Made by a program: the position numbers and the translations under genes
Shown here: piece by piece, positions 1-8,953 of the stretch
How positions within the stretch are numbered: the first letter of the stretch is position 1
How the letters are laid out: each line of letters opens with the position of its first letter
Source: Thaumasiovibrio occultus
Lineage (GTDB): Bacteria > Pseudomonadota > Gammaproteobacteria > Enterobacterales > Vibrionaceae
Assembly: GCA_019703815.1 (NCBI GenBank)
Contig: AP023053.1
Span: forward strand, 234,995-298,994
Length of the DNA: 64,000 bases
Direction of reading: 5' to 3'
The notes under the pieces: model-generated
What the model saw: only the letters and a program-made list of their open reading frames with translations
What the model was told of the DNA's origin: nothing
The model's database searches: none

Positions 1-39
1 TTAGCGTGGCTGAAACGGCAACACTTTAACAAGGGATAA
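1..39 (+). CDS. possible 3' end of a gene cut by the window edge
   Basis: Frame 1 from the first base reads LAWLKRQHFNKG and stops with TAA at 37-39. The stop is 18 bp from the end of the convergent Crp-family gene, which is a usual spacing for a tail-to-tail pair. Twelve residues cannot identify a family, and an open frame of this length can occur by chance. Confidence 0.25.
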   Translation, partial: LAWLKRQHFNKG

Positions 40-57
40 AACCACCGATTTTCTGAT

Positions 58-687
58 TTAGCTCGATTGGCGTTGATAGCGGTTTTGCATCCCTAATTTG
101 GCGCGGATCCGCGACAGTGACACTTCGGTAATGCCAAGATAAGAGGCGATATGATAGTTGGGAAGGTGGTTGAGAAGTTGCGGGTGTGTTTGCCCAAATT
201 CAAGATATAGCTCGGTTGGCGACAACAGTAATAAATCAGCTTCGCGCTTTTCTTTTTTTAATGCGAGAGCGGTGATCATTTTCACATAGGCATTACGCCA
301 GCCGGCTGACTCATTGGCTAATTGCTGCATGGCCTTGGCAGAAATTTCAAAACACACCGTGTTACCCAGTGCCTCACAGCTAAAGCGAGCCGGTAAGTCG
401 GCTGCGAACGAGGAGAGACAAGCGGAAATATCGCCGGTTTGTAAGAAGGATTTATTGCGTCTTGTACCCTGAGGGGTGAGGTAGAAATTGCACAATAGGC
501 CTTCACACACAATGCGGACGCGATCGTCAATCTCACCGGCATGGAACACCGACTGACCTTTTTCGTAGCGAGCCAGTTGGCCTTGTCGGCTAAAACGCTG
601 CCAGTCATCTGTTGATAGGCCGAAGTATTGGCTGAACCTAGCTTCTAGGCTGTTGAGTAAATGTATGTCTTCATTGTTCACCGCCAT
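58..687 (-). CDS. Crp/Fnr-family transcriptional regulator
   Basis: This 209-residue protein has the Crp/Fnr layout. An N-terminal cyclic-nucleotide-binding-type beta roll spans about residues 25-120 (YEKGQSVFHAGEIDDRVRIV, then a GDISA turn). A long dimer helix follows, then a C-terminal helix-turn-helix around IASYLGITEVSLSRIRAKLG. No Fnr-type N-terminal cysteine cluster is visible, so it is unlikely to carry an iron-sulfur cluster; the ligand is unknown. The winged-helix part is short, as in many family members that regulate stress or efflux genes. The ATG at 687 is kept as start. It is transcribed away from the vieS-like gene and its target is not evident from context. Confidence 0.8.
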   Translation of the reverse strand: MAVNNEDIHLLNSLEARFSQYFGLSTDDWQRFSRQGQLARYEKGQSVFHAGEIDDRVRIVCEGLLCNFYLTPQGTRRNKSFLQTGDISACLSSFAADLPARFSCEALGNTVCFEISAKAMQQLANESAGWRNAYVKMITALALKKEKREADLLLLSPTELYLEFGQTHPQLLNHLPNYHIASYLGITEVSLSRIRAKLGMQNRYQRQSS

Positions 688-902
688 ACCCTTGTTAAAT
701 CCTTATATCTACCTATTGTCCGCTTGATGAAAAATCACTCTAGCATTGCGTGCTTTGGTCGTTACGTATTGATGTATCGTTAAGTTTAATCAAGCGATGC
801 AAAAGTAAGTGGTTTGGCTTCGGTCTGACTGGAATCGCTATGTAGGAAAAATCCCACATGCAAAGTGTTATGTCTCATTGTAACGCATTGATATAATTCG
901 GG

Positions 903-1060
903 TGAGACGGCAGGTAAGGGGTTACCAGCCGCTATCAAAGCGAAAGCAGTAGTAAATCGGCCATAATAAGAGTGCGCACATTTAGCCACCTAAGATATAA
1001 TGGCAAGGCGAAAAAAGCAGAAAGGGATGCAGTAACACGCATCCCTTTCTGCTTTTTTTT
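903..1060 (+). ncRNA. candidate small RNA ending at an orphan terminator
   Basis: The 450 bp between the Crp-family gene and the vieS-like gene hold no convincing reading frame, yet a strong intrinsic terminator sits at 1011-1060. TATAAT at 892-897 could be a -10 element, giving a transcript of about 150 nt ending in the T run. A second TATAAT at 996-1001 is too close to the hairpin to be useful. No known small-RNA family was recognised. The call is an inference from an orphan terminator plus a promoter-like hexamer. Confidence 0.25.
1011..1060 (+). terminator. strong bidirectional intrinsic terminator
   Basis: Arms at 1011-1030 and 1039-1058 pair over about 20 bp (core GCAGAAAGGGATGC) around an 8-nt loop, followed by a T run; the other strand also ends in Ts. 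No plus-strand gene lies upstream within the window. It insulates the following vieS-like gene from upstream transcription. Confidence 0.85.
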
Positions 1061-1137
1061 GTGCGTGTAATTTATTTCCCCATTTTAATCATATTCTTGC
1101 ATCACCCTACCGATGGCAAGTTGAGGAGCCGGCTGGC

Positions 1138-4100
1138 ATGCGATCCAGTGACGACATTCACTCTGTTGATAGACTGTTCCACCAAATTAAACGGTACCGA
1201 TCACGGATCATGGCCTTTTGGATTGTGAGTGCTTTGCTATATGCCTTGCCAAGTAGCCTGTTTGCGTCATCTCACTTTGATTTTACCGAACAAGAGCGCG
1301 CGTATTTGGCGGCAAAGCCGACTGTGCGAGTGGGGGTGCACCCAATTTACCGCATGCCGTACTGGAGTGGCGATATCGATCTGCCCACAGGCGTATTGCA
1401 TGACGTTTCGTTGTTAATGGGTAACAGCTTAGATATTCCTGTTGAATATGTGCAGTTTGATTCTGTCGCCGAAGTCTTGGCGGCAGTCGAAAACAATGAA
1501 GTAGATATGGCCATAGGCTACAACAAGGATCCAGAACGCGAGGACGTATTTCTATTTTCTGATGCTATATTTCGCGTCAGCCGCGTGGCCTGGACTCGCG
1601 GAGACATCTCCAACCCTGACCTTTCTGCGCTAGAGTGGGGATGTGTAAAAGGCACCTCCCATTGTCAGTATTTGTTGCAAAAGGGGTACGCAAATGTACA
1701 GGAATATCGCGACAATGGGGAAGTTTATGAAGCCTTGTTGGTAAAACGCATTGATGCGGTGCTTGATACCTACGCAACGGGAAAGCGTTATATTGCAGAA
1801 AACAATATGAGTTTGTCTGCCCTTCACTATGACAATGACTATGGCTACATCAACGCTCGAATGATCACGAGCTACCATCAGCCTATGTTGGTGGATATTT
1901 TTAATAAGCTGCTTGCTGACTGGGAACAGCATGGCGCGCTACAAAGCGTCTATCAAAAGCATGATATTGGTTACGATATTTATACGCGCACATTTGGTGG
2001 GGAAAGTTGCCAGCAAACGTTGAAATATACCATTAGTGAAGATCTCTTCCCGTTCTCTTTCTGGGATGAAAAAGAGCAGCAGTATCGCGGTTATGTCCAC
2101 GATCTTCTGTCTCGTATTAGTGCAAGAACGCCGCTGAATTTTGAGTATGTGAAGCCAGAAGGACGCAACTTAGAGGCGATGCTCACCAGTGGTATCGTTG
2201 ATTTTATTCCGGCTTATAGTGCAAATAATATCGATAGCACGCGATATTTGTCGACCATAACCTATACCGATGCGGCCTACAGTTATATCGCGTCAGTCCA
2301 CAGCACGTCAGTGTTTAAAGTGGGTGTGCTTGACCGACGTGGTATTTTACGCGCTAGCCGCTTAACTGGAAATTTCGCGGTATATAGTGATACCCAGTCG
2401 CTACTGGACGATTTGATGGATGGTGACATTTCCCACGCTTACGTGAACAGCCATTTGGCGGATAGTCTGATGTGGAGTGGTTATCGCGACAAGATAAAAA
2501 TTATCGAAACCCCTAGCGATCCTAACCTGAATACGCGCCTCACCATGATTGTTCCCCCCGATCGAGAAGAACTATTGCATCTGTTAAATGATGCCATTGG
2601 TGCGTTTGGTCCCAAAGAGTTGGAAAGCATCTGGGGGCCGTATTCTCGCATGGCGTATAAATGGGGCATTGATAAGCGACAAGTGCTGCTTTACACCGCG
2701 TGTATTGCAATTCTTCTGGCTTTTCTAGGAATGGTGGTACTGAAGTACTACCACAAGATGAAGCAAAAAATCGAAACCTATTACGCTTCGCTATTGCGCA
2801 CGCAGGGAAAAATCCATTGGCTGCGCGAAGTGATTGATGCGATCCCCGATATGATCTGTATTCGTGATACGGACAAGTCGGTTTTGTTGACCAACAAAAC
2901 CTATCAAGCGCTGTCGGAATTGGCGGAATACCAAGATCAACACACGCTGAGTGATTACTTATTGCAAGGCTTGGATGTGGATCTCAACAGCGACTTCTCT
3001 ATGACGATCTATGTGAGCGAGAAGGGGCATGCGCTATTTGGCTGCTACTACCAAGTGATCAACAAGGTGTTTGAAGAGGAAACGGATCACGGCGACTTCA
3101 TCATGACTATGTTTAACGATGTCACCGCTGCGAAACTCAAAGAGCAGGGGCTAATTGAATCAAACAAAGTCGCCAACGCTCTGGTTCAGCAGAAAAAACA
3201 GTTCGTAGCGATTGTCAGCCATGAATTACGTACGCCGATTTCAGCCATGTTAGGTCTGATGGAAATTTTGCATTCTGGCTATAACAAAGCAGACCGTACC
3301 TTGGTTCTCTCTAATGCGATTGAATCGGCCAATCGATTGAAAGACTTGGTCGATGATATTCTCGATTACTCCAAATTGGACGCGAATCAAATGAGCGTTC
3401 ACCCCGAGCCGACCAATTTAGTTTTGGCATTGTGCCCGTTGATCCGCTCGTTCGAGCCAATATTGGCGCAAAAGGGACTGACGCTTGATTTTTCATGGCA
3501 ACCGAGCGCTTACATTGAGGCTGACATTGATATTTTGCGCGTCAGCCAAATTGTCTCCAACATCTTATCGAATGCCATCAAGTTCACCGACGAAGGCTCG
3601 ATCACCGTAAGGATCAGCAGCTCAGAGACAACCCTTAATATCTCGGTGCGTGATACCGGAATTGGGATGAATGACGAGCAACTAGCTCGCTTGTTCGAGC
3701 CATTTGTTCAGGCCGATGTGCATATCGCCCGTAAATTCGGGGGGACAGGATTAGGCATGTCGATAGTCGCGAGTTTAGTTTCGTTGATGTCTGGTGCGAT
3801 TAAAGCGACCAGCATGCTTGAGCTGGGCACCCGTATCGACGTGGCACTGCCGATCGAAGGACGACGGGTGTTTGGCTTGGCGTTGAATCCCCCTCAACCG
3901 GCGGCACATCGGGTTGAAAGTCAGTGGTTTGACGCACTCGGTGTGTTTGATGCGTTGAAAACCGATCACGCGACGTTGGCATGTAACGCGTTGCCTGCAG
4001 GATACAATTACTATCCCGACATGTTGCCTGTTTTTTCCACAGAGCCACGGTTATGTACAGAGCAGGAGAGTTTTGGGATCCACGGGCATGTGTTGGTGGT

Positions 4101-4758
4101 GGATGATGAGCCCATCAACCGATTTTTGATACACAAACAACTCGAAAGCCTTGGCTTGTCGGCCACCATTGTGAGCAATGGTTTAGAGGCGATCACGGAG
4201 CTTGAAAATCCAGACAATGACTTTGATCTTTTGCTGACGGATTGCCATATGCCAGAACTGGACGGCTTTGAGTTGGTTGGCAAGATCCGGGCGCACTGTC
4301 CAAAGTACGGTCAAATTCCCGTTATTTTCTACACGGCAGATTACTCCCACTCGACGGTAGAAAGGGCCAAGCAACTCGACGTCGTTCGGATCTTGTACAA
4401 GCCTTATACCTTGGCATCACTGCATAAAAAATTGCAGCAAACCCTAGGTCACCTCGCTGCGCCTTCGGCGATTGCCGTACCGTGGCACGATATGTCGAAC
4501 CAGCACAATGTTAAAGAGATGGCTGCGGTGATCGTGGAATCGTTTTCTTTGGTGTTGGGTGAACTTGAGCAGCCTGATGTTGATATGAAGTCTATTGCGC
4601 ACCGAGTGAAAGGATCGGCGGCGGTGATCAAAAATCCGCTGTTGACCGAGTTATGCCAGAAAATCGAACAAACGCCATCAGATCGTCAGTTATTGCTATT
4701 ACTGGGTGGCGAAATAGCACGAGTTATTGAACAAGCAAAGACTTACTTAGCTGAATAG
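1138..4758 (+). CDS. vieS-like: VieS/EvgS-type hybrid sensor histidine kinase
   Basis: This 1206-residue multidomain sensor kinase has a signal/anchor at about 24-45, then two tandem periplasmic SBP_bac_3-type domains (about 55-285 and 290-505). A transmembrane helix lies at about 518-540 (TACIAILLAFLGMVVL), followed by a PAS-like linker. The HisKA domain has an intact SHELRTP box (His695). The ATPase domain carries DTGIGM and GGTGLGMSI. The receiver has acidic VVDDE and acceptor Asp1035 (LTDCHMP). A C-terminal HPt has HRVKGSA with His1155. All four phosphorelay residues are present. GAGGAG precedes the ATG by about 10 nt. The next gene is a REC-EAL-LuxR regulator, the arrangement of VieS and VieA in Vibrio cholerae; EvgS/BvgS are relatives. 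The ligand is unknown. Confidence 0.88.
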   Translation: MRSSDDIHSVDRLFHQIKRYRSRIMAFWIVSALLYALPSSLFASSHFDFTEQERAYLAAKPTVRVGVHPIYRMPYWSGDIDLPTGVLHDVSLLMGNSLDIPVEYVQFDSVAEVLAAVENNEVDMAIGYNKDPEREDVFLFSDAIFRVSRVAWTRGDISNPDLSALEWGCVKGTSHCQYLLQKGYANVQEYRDNGEVYEALLVKRIDAVLDTYATGKRYIAENNMSLSALHYDNDYGYINARMITSYHQPMLVDIFNKLLADWEQHGALQSVYQKHDIGYDIYTRTFGGESCQQTLKYTISEDLFPFSFWDEKEQQYRGYVHDLLSRISARTPLNFEYVKPEGRNLEAMLTSGIVDFIPAYSANNIDSTRYLSTITYTDAAYSYIASVHSTSVFKVGVLDRRGILRASRLTGNFAVYSDTQSLLDDLMDGDISHAYVNSHLADSLMWSGYRDKIKIIETPSDPNLNTRLTMIVPPDREELLHLLNDAIGAFGPKELESIWGPYSRMAYKWGIDKRQVLLYTACIAILLAFLGMVVLKYYHKMKQKIETYYASLLRTQGKIHWLREVIDAIPDMICIRDTDKSVLLTNKTYQALSELAEYQDQHTLSDYLLQGLDVDLNSDFSMTIYVSEKGHALFGCYYQVINKVFEEETDHGDFIMTMFNDVTAAKLKEQGLIESNKVANALVQQKKQFVAIVSHELRTPISAMLGLMEILHSGYNKADRTLVLSNAIESANRLKDLVDDILDYSKLDANQMSVHPEPTNLVLALCPLIRSFEPILAQKGLTLDFSWQPSAYIEADIDILRVSQIVSNILSNAIKFTDEGSITVRISSSETTLNISVRDTGIGMNDEQLARLFEPFVQADVHIARKFGGTGLGMSIVASLVSLMSGAIKATSMLELGTRIDVALPIEGRRVFGLALNPPQPAAHRVESQWFDALGVFDALKTDHATLACNALPAGYNYYPDMLPVFSTEPRLCTEQESFGIHGHVLVVDDEPINRFLIHKQLESLGLSATIVSNGLEAITELENPDNDFDLLLTDCHMPELDGFELVGKIRAHCPKYGQIPVIFYTADYSHSTVERAKQLDVVRILYKPYTLASLHKKLQQTLGHLAAPSAIAVPWHDMSNQHNVKEMAAVIVESFSLVLGELEQPDVDMKSIAHRVKGSAAVIKNPLLTELCQKIEQTPSDRQLLLLLGGEIARVIEQAKTYLAE

Positions 4759-4796
4759 GCGACAGAGTTGGTTGGGTAAAAAGTAAGGAAGTAGTA

Positions 4797-6608
4797 GTGA
4801 AAATCTTGATAGTTGAAGATGAAAAAATTCAGTCGACATCGCTCAAACTGCATCTGTTTGAGTTGGGCTACACTGATGTTACCGTCGTCAATAACGTATC
4901 GCCTGATCACGGTAAATGCCAGTTCGGTGTTTATGACTTGGTCTTTTGTGATATCCGCATGCCCAATGTGGATGGCATTGCCTTGCTGTCAGAATACCTC
5001 AGTCGTGACTGCATCACTGGGGTGGTGATCATGAGCAGTGTTGAAGATGCGATCTTGCAGCTGGTCAACGGCATGTGTCATCTGTTGAACTACTCTTTCG
5101 TCGAAACACTGGCCAAACCGTTTGAGCAAGACAAACTGAGCGATATTTTAGAGCGCTTTTCTCACCTTTGTCGCAATCAAGCAGTGCTAAATCCAAGGCC
5201 GAGTTTAACGGAGCAAGAAGTCGCCCAAGCGTTTGATAACGATAAAGTGTTCGCGTTGTATCAGCCGCAATATGATTTTCGCTCGGGTAAGTTGGTTGGC
5301 GTTGAGGCATTAGTGCGAATTGATACGCCGCATTATGGGGTTGTGACGCCGGATCGTTTTTTGAACGTTGTTAACCGTATGGGCTACACCGAGCGTCTGT
5401 TTGTGGCGGTGCTTGAAAAGTCGACCTTTGCGGTGGCGAATTTGGCGAGCGATCTGAAGCTATCCGTCAATATCAACCAAAGCTTGCTGCAAACCAAATT
5501 GTGCGATCTCACCTTAATGATCTGTCAAATTAATAGTTTTTCCCCTGAAAAACTCACACTAGAGGTGACAGAAGAAGAAGCCTATAACGCCACACCGCGA
5601 GCTCTCGCTAACCTAGCGCGCTTGCGTCTCAACGGGGTGCAGTTATCGATTGATGATTTCGGTACCGGTTATGCCTCGCTTGAGCAGCTGGTGGATTTAC
5701 CTTTCACCGAGCTTAAGATTGATAAACTCTTCATTGATAAAGCGACCTACGACTACAAACATCAGCAGTTGATCAAAATGATCTTGAACTTGGCGCAGTC
5801 GCTAAGCCTCAACTGTGTCGCCGAAGGGGTGGAAGACAACGACACCTGGGAGTATCTCAAAGAGCTAGGGATTGATGTTTGCCAAGGTTATTACACTGGC
5901 AGGCCGATGAGCATTCAAGAGATCAGCAACCTCGTACACTTCGTGACTGATTCTACTGTATTGCCGCAATTGGAAAATGCGAGAGTGCTAATTGGTCACC
6001 AAGATAGCCGTACTGCGAGTCAGTCTAAGAGCCCAAGAAAAGGGGTCTTGTTAGTCGATAGTAATGCAACGCGCGCTAGCGCGTTGGGCAAGCTATTGGT
6101 GAAAGAGAGCAATAATAAGCTCGCGGTTCATACTTGCTGTATCAACGAGGTGAGCGCGCTGCTTCGCGACTTACCGCTGCAGCATGTTGTGATTGACGAT
6201 AGTCTCGCACTAAATGATAGCGAGTTTTTGCCGCTCACCGAGCTAGCTGCTGATACCGAGAGGCGGCCGTCATTTGATCTTCATCTGCTGGCAAGTAAAG
6301 AAAGCGTAGCAACACTAGGCGAGTACAACCTGATATGCAAAGAAGGTTTAGTGTTAGATACGGCGCGCAACGTGCTGCGGAAAATTGATGAGATAGCGTG
6401 CACGGAGAGCAAAAGTGCGGCTGGCTTGCTATCGGAGCGCGAGTTGGCAGTGGCGAAATTACTGATCGCCGGGTTTACCAACAAGTACATCGCCTATGAA
6501 TTGGAGATCAGCCAAAAAACGGTCAGTACCTACAAAACGCGCATTTTGGCAAAACTAGGGCTCAATACCACCTTGGAATTATCCAAATTCATGTCCCATC
6601 ATCGTTAA
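4797..6608 (+). CDS. vieA-like: VieA-like response regulator with EAL and LuxR HTH domains
   Basis: The 603 residues comprise a receiver (VEDE near the start, acceptor Asp52 in FCDIRMP), an EAL domain at about 148-390 and a C-terminal LuxR-type HTH at about 537-600 (LLSERELAVAKLL, then QKTVSTYKTRILAKLG). The EAL catalytic set looks complete: EAL at 170-172, SVNIN, LEVTE, IDDFGTGYAS, LKIDK, AEGVED and QGYYTGRP. It is therefore predicted to hydrolyse cyclic di-GMP as well as bind DNA. Residues of about 415-530 (GVLLVDSNATRASALGKLL) resemble a degenerate second receiver. The GTG start has AAGGAAG five bases upstream. It lies 38 bp after the sensor gene, so the two are very likely co-transcribed. 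No VieB-like gene follows. Confidence 0.88.
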   Translation: MKILIVEDEKIQSTSLKLHLFELGYTDVTVVNNVSPDHGKCQFGVYDLVFCDIRMPNVDGIALLSEYLSRDCITGVVIMSSVEDAILQLVNGMCHLLNYSFVETLAKPFEQDKLSDILERFSHLCRNQAVLNPRPSLTEQEVAQAFDNDKVFALYQPQYDFRSGKLVGVEALVRIDTPHYGVVTPDRFLNVVNRMGYTERLFVAVLEKSTFAVANLASDLKLSVNINQSLLQTKLCDLTLMICQINSFSPEKLTLEVTEEEAYNATPRALANLARLRLNGVQLSIDDFGTGYASLEQLVDLPFTELKIDKLFIDKATYDYKHQQLIKMILNLAQSLSLNCVAEGVEDNDTWEYLKELGIDVCQGYYTGRPMSIQEISNLVHFVTDSTVLPQLENARVLIGHQDSRTASQSKSPRKGVLLVDSNATRASALGKLLVKESNNKLAVHTCCINEVSALLRDLPLQHVVIDDSLALNDSEFLPLTELAADTERRPSFDLHLLASKESVATLGEYNLICKEGLVLDTARNVLRKIDEIACTESKSAAGLLSERELAVAKLLIAGFTNKYIAYELEISQKTVSTYKTRILAKLGLNTTLELSKFMSHHR

Positions 6609-6619
6609 ACGCGTAGCCA

Positions 6620-6656
6620 AAGGGCGCGAAAAAGGTACAATGCGCGCCCTTAATCG
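6620..6656 (+). promoter_or_regulatory. promoter and hairpin upstream of yqfB
   Basis: AAGGGCGCG and CGCGCCCTT form a 9-bp hairpin in the 77 bp between the vieA-like gene and yqfB. TACAAT inside the loop looks like a -10 element for yqfB. There is no T run, so termination of the vieSA transcript here is uncertain. Confidence 0.35.
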
Positions 6657-6685
6657 AGAAGATAGCAGATAACAATCCGAGGAAA

Positions 6686-7009
6686 ATGATGACCGCGCCT
6701 ACTACCATGACGTTCTTTGAACGCTTTGAAACCGATATTTTGGCGGGAACGAAAACGATCACCATTCGTGATGAAGCCGAGAAACACTATGTGCCGGGGA
6801 CGATCGTGAAGGTCTCGACATTTGAAGATGGCCGCGAGTTTTGCTCGCTTCACATTGTTTCCGTGACCCCTATTTTATTTGATGAACTGACCGAGTTTCA
6901 CGCTGAGCAAGAGAACATGACCTTGCCGGTGCTTAAAGACGTGATCCAAGACATCTACCCGGGCATCGAGCAACTGTATGTGGTGGCTTACGAGCTAGTG
7001 AAGTCATAA
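6686..7009 (+). CDS. yqfB: ASCH-domain N4-acetylcytidine amidohydrolase, YqfB family
   Basis: This 107-residue single-domain ASCH protein closely follows E. coli YqfB (103 residues) throughout: [20 protein letters not shown], the FEDGREFC strand, and [16 protein letters not shown] followed by DIYPG. YqfB hydrolyses N4-acetylcytidine and related compounds; its catalytic Lys, Thr and Glu correspond to the Lys and Thr of GTKTITIR and a Glu in or near HAEQENMTL. Two adjacent ATGs follow CGAGG; the second (6689) has the better spacing. It appears to be transcribed alone. Confidence 0.88.
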   Translation: MMTAPTTMTFFERFETDILAGTKTITIRDEAEKHYVPGTIVKVSTFEDGREFCSLHIVSVTPILFDELTEFHAEQENMTLPVLKDVIQDIYPGIEQLYVVAYELVKS

Positions 7010-7161
7010 AGATATTTAATGGCTGGCGATCATCGTCAGCCGTTGTTGCTATCCCTTCCTCGTCTCACTCTTCGCACTTTGTCTTTGAGTAGCTTCCTGT
7101 GACTATCTCAAACTGTGCTTATCAATAGATCTAGAGTTTGATGTCCAGAGCAGACGCTCGC

Positions 7162-7698
7162 TCAGTTAAACAGTGAGAAGAACTTACGCTTGGTGTGGTA
7201 CACCTCACTCCAGTGTTCATACTGTTCGAGTAAGTCGGCTTGATCCGAAGCATGATTTAGATAGTAATCCGCGAGTATGAGTGCTGTTTGCCCTGAAGGA
7301 TCGAGTTTGTCGGCTTTGGTGTACCATTCAACAACGTACTCGCTAACGCCTGCATCACAGCGATTATCGACGTGGCAAGGCTGTTCGAGTCGGTATTGCT
7401 CGTAAAAAGCCAATGCATACATCGACAATCCGTGGTTGTGCGTAGTGGCCAAGTCCATTAGCCCCGCTTTGCCTTTATCTTGAAGCTCGATGTCCTTTGT
7501 TTCCAATCCTTTAATGATGTGATGGCTAAAGAAGGTGAATTGCTCATCGACTGATGCGTTATCGCTTAGCGCTGAAATATCAGTACCCAAAACCGCGCCA
7601 TAATGTTTATTAAACGGTTCGAAAAAGGCAACGGAGGGGAAGGATGCGCAGAGTGCGATGAACAAGCTGAACAGTGTGAGTGTAGTTTTCATGATCAT
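7162..7698 (-). CDS. exported hypothetical protein, TPR/Sel1-like
   Basis: The 178-residue product starts with a signal peptide (MKTTLTLFSLFIALCASFPSVAF). The mature part is helical, with SMYALAFYEQYRLEQ and TALILADYYLNHA spaced like Sel1/TPR repeats. Cysteines in QPCHVDNRCDAG could form a disulphide, fitting a periplasmic location. No enzyme motif is visible. An ATG six bases inside the ORF start (7692) is an equally good start. Function is unknown. Confidence 0.6.
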   Translation of the reverse strand: MIMKTTLTLFSLFIALCASFPSVAFFEPFNKHYGAVLGTDISALSDNASVDEQFTFFSHHIIKGLETKDIELQDKGKAGLMDLATTHNHGLSMYALAFYEQYRLEQPCHVDNRCDAGVSEYVVEWYTKADKLDPSGQTALILADYYLNHASDQADLLEQYEHWSEVYHTKRKFFSLFN

Positions 7699-7969
7699 GA
7701 CTTCAATGGGGTTAAATTAACTTAAGATGCGCAATCGATGCGACCGCTGTGGGTTTATCTCTTATCAGAACAATAATAAAACGCATCAAAAATAGGGGTT
7801 TAGGGTGTGACGTGACCATAAAGGTTTGCCTATCCGCTATCAATTGAGTTGTTAAAAAGCGGTCGTAAACTGCTAGGTGCATCGCAAGAACCGTTGAGCA
7901 GTGTCGATCTTGTGCGTCGATATCTTTATCACTTCGATAGTGAGTCAGAAAAGGACAAGGCTTGGCTAT

Positions 7970-8593
7970 ATGACTATCGCAACGCTTGCTGCGAACGTGT
8001 ATGAAGATATTAACGGACAGATCACTTCAGTGACGTTGGGCAAGAGCCTAACGATTAAGATGGAGTGCGATGATTGGGATACGCTGCAAAAACGGCGTCG
8101 CTTTCAAATCCGTTGTGAGGGAGTGATTGAATCAACCGTCGGGCCTAGCGCAATTGGTTTTGTTGATGTTAGCGATGATCATTGTGTGTTGTGGCCTTAC
8201 AACGCACCGCAAGGAAAGCTCTTTTTTTCTCAAGCACATTTGTCTTTGCCGCTAATGGGGGATGCGGTGTTAGGTACCCTGTATCGTGTTCATAATGAGA
8301 TATTTCGAGGGCGAGTGCCTCTCAATACTTTTGTGAATATGTCGCTGTTTTCTACAAAGTTCCCACGGACTGGTTTAGTCGCGCATGGGCCTGAGCCTTT
8401 GCTCGTGCGATACAAGAACGTACTCGCGCAGAATGTGTTCAACGGCAATGAGCCGCTGCTAGCTACTGGTTATGTGCCAACTCATCGGCCTAACGGCGGT
8501 TATCAAGTTTTACTTTTTGATTCAGGTTTTGTGGTATGCCGACGGGTCGATGCTTGGCAGGAAAATGAGGCTACGGCCTCATCAAGTCAATGA
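7970..8593 (+). CDS. hypothetical protein (207 aa)
   Basis: The start is ATG 7970 (MTIATLAANVYEDINGQ), preceded by AAGGACAAGG at about nine bases; an upstream in-frame start at 7901 lacks such a site. The product is soluble and probably beta-rich, with no signal peptide and no recognised motif. Codon use resembles neighbouring chromosomal genes. Family and function are not recognised. Confidence 0.6.
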   Translation: MTIATLAANVYEDINGQITSVTLGKSLTIKMECDDWDTLQKRRRFQIRCEGVIESTVGPSAIGFVDVSDDHCVLWPYNAPQGKLFFSQAHLSLPLMGDAVLGTLYRVHNEIFRGRVPLNTFVNMSLFSTKFPRTGLVAHGPEPLLVRYKNVLAQNVFNGNEPLLATGYVPTHRPNGGYQVLLFDSGFVVCRRVDAWQENEATASSSQ

Positions 8594-8712
8594 TGGGCTA
8601 TCTCCATTTGATGCAGAAAAACGGCTTAAATCTGTGTCCGGTATTTGTTGACCACTACAGGCTTTGCTGAAAATGGGGGGGAAGCGGTCCATGCTCACTT
8701 GAGGAACTCCTT

Positions 8713-8943
8713 GTGCTGGAAAAGTGGCAAACCCAATTTATTTGCTCTGGTTGTGAATGGGTGATTTCCATTATAGATGATACGCCTAACCCAGATCTGA
8801 GAGCGCAATTAATTCATGCGTGGTGTGATGCACTGAATAGGGTGTCCTGTTCTATATTTTTAACCTTAAGGCGGTTCATTGATGTTGGACGAAATAACAA
8901 AGTCGGAAGAAATAGCCGAGTCGGAAGAAATAACAAAGGTTGA
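8713..8943 (+). CDS. doubtful small ORF (76 aa)
   Basis: A GTG start follows TTGAGGAAC. The first 54 residues (CSGCEWVISIIDDTPNPDLR and onwards) look like possible protein, but the end is simply the 18-bp tandem repeat read in another frame (VGRNNK, VGRNSR, VGRNNK). It overlaps the upstream in-frame extension of the acetyltransferase gene. It may be a decayed gene fragment or noncoding. Confidence 0.25.
   Translation: MLEKWQTQFICSGCEWVISIIDDTPNPDLRAQLIHAWCDALNRVSCSIFLTLRRFIDVGRNNKVGRNSRVGRNNKG
8887..8940 (+). repeat. three tandem 18-bp repeats
   Basis: Three copies of an 18-bp unit (consensus GAAGAAATAACAAAGTCG) lie just before the acetyltransferase start. In that gene's frame they encode a six-residue repeat (DEITKS, EEIAES, EEITKV) without a stop. 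Confidence 0.7.
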
Positions 8944-8953
8944 GGAGTTGTCG

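Noticed and set aside
786-989. A 67-residue minus-strand reading frame
   Set aside because: No ribosome-binding site, unusual composition and overlap with the candidate small RNA region.
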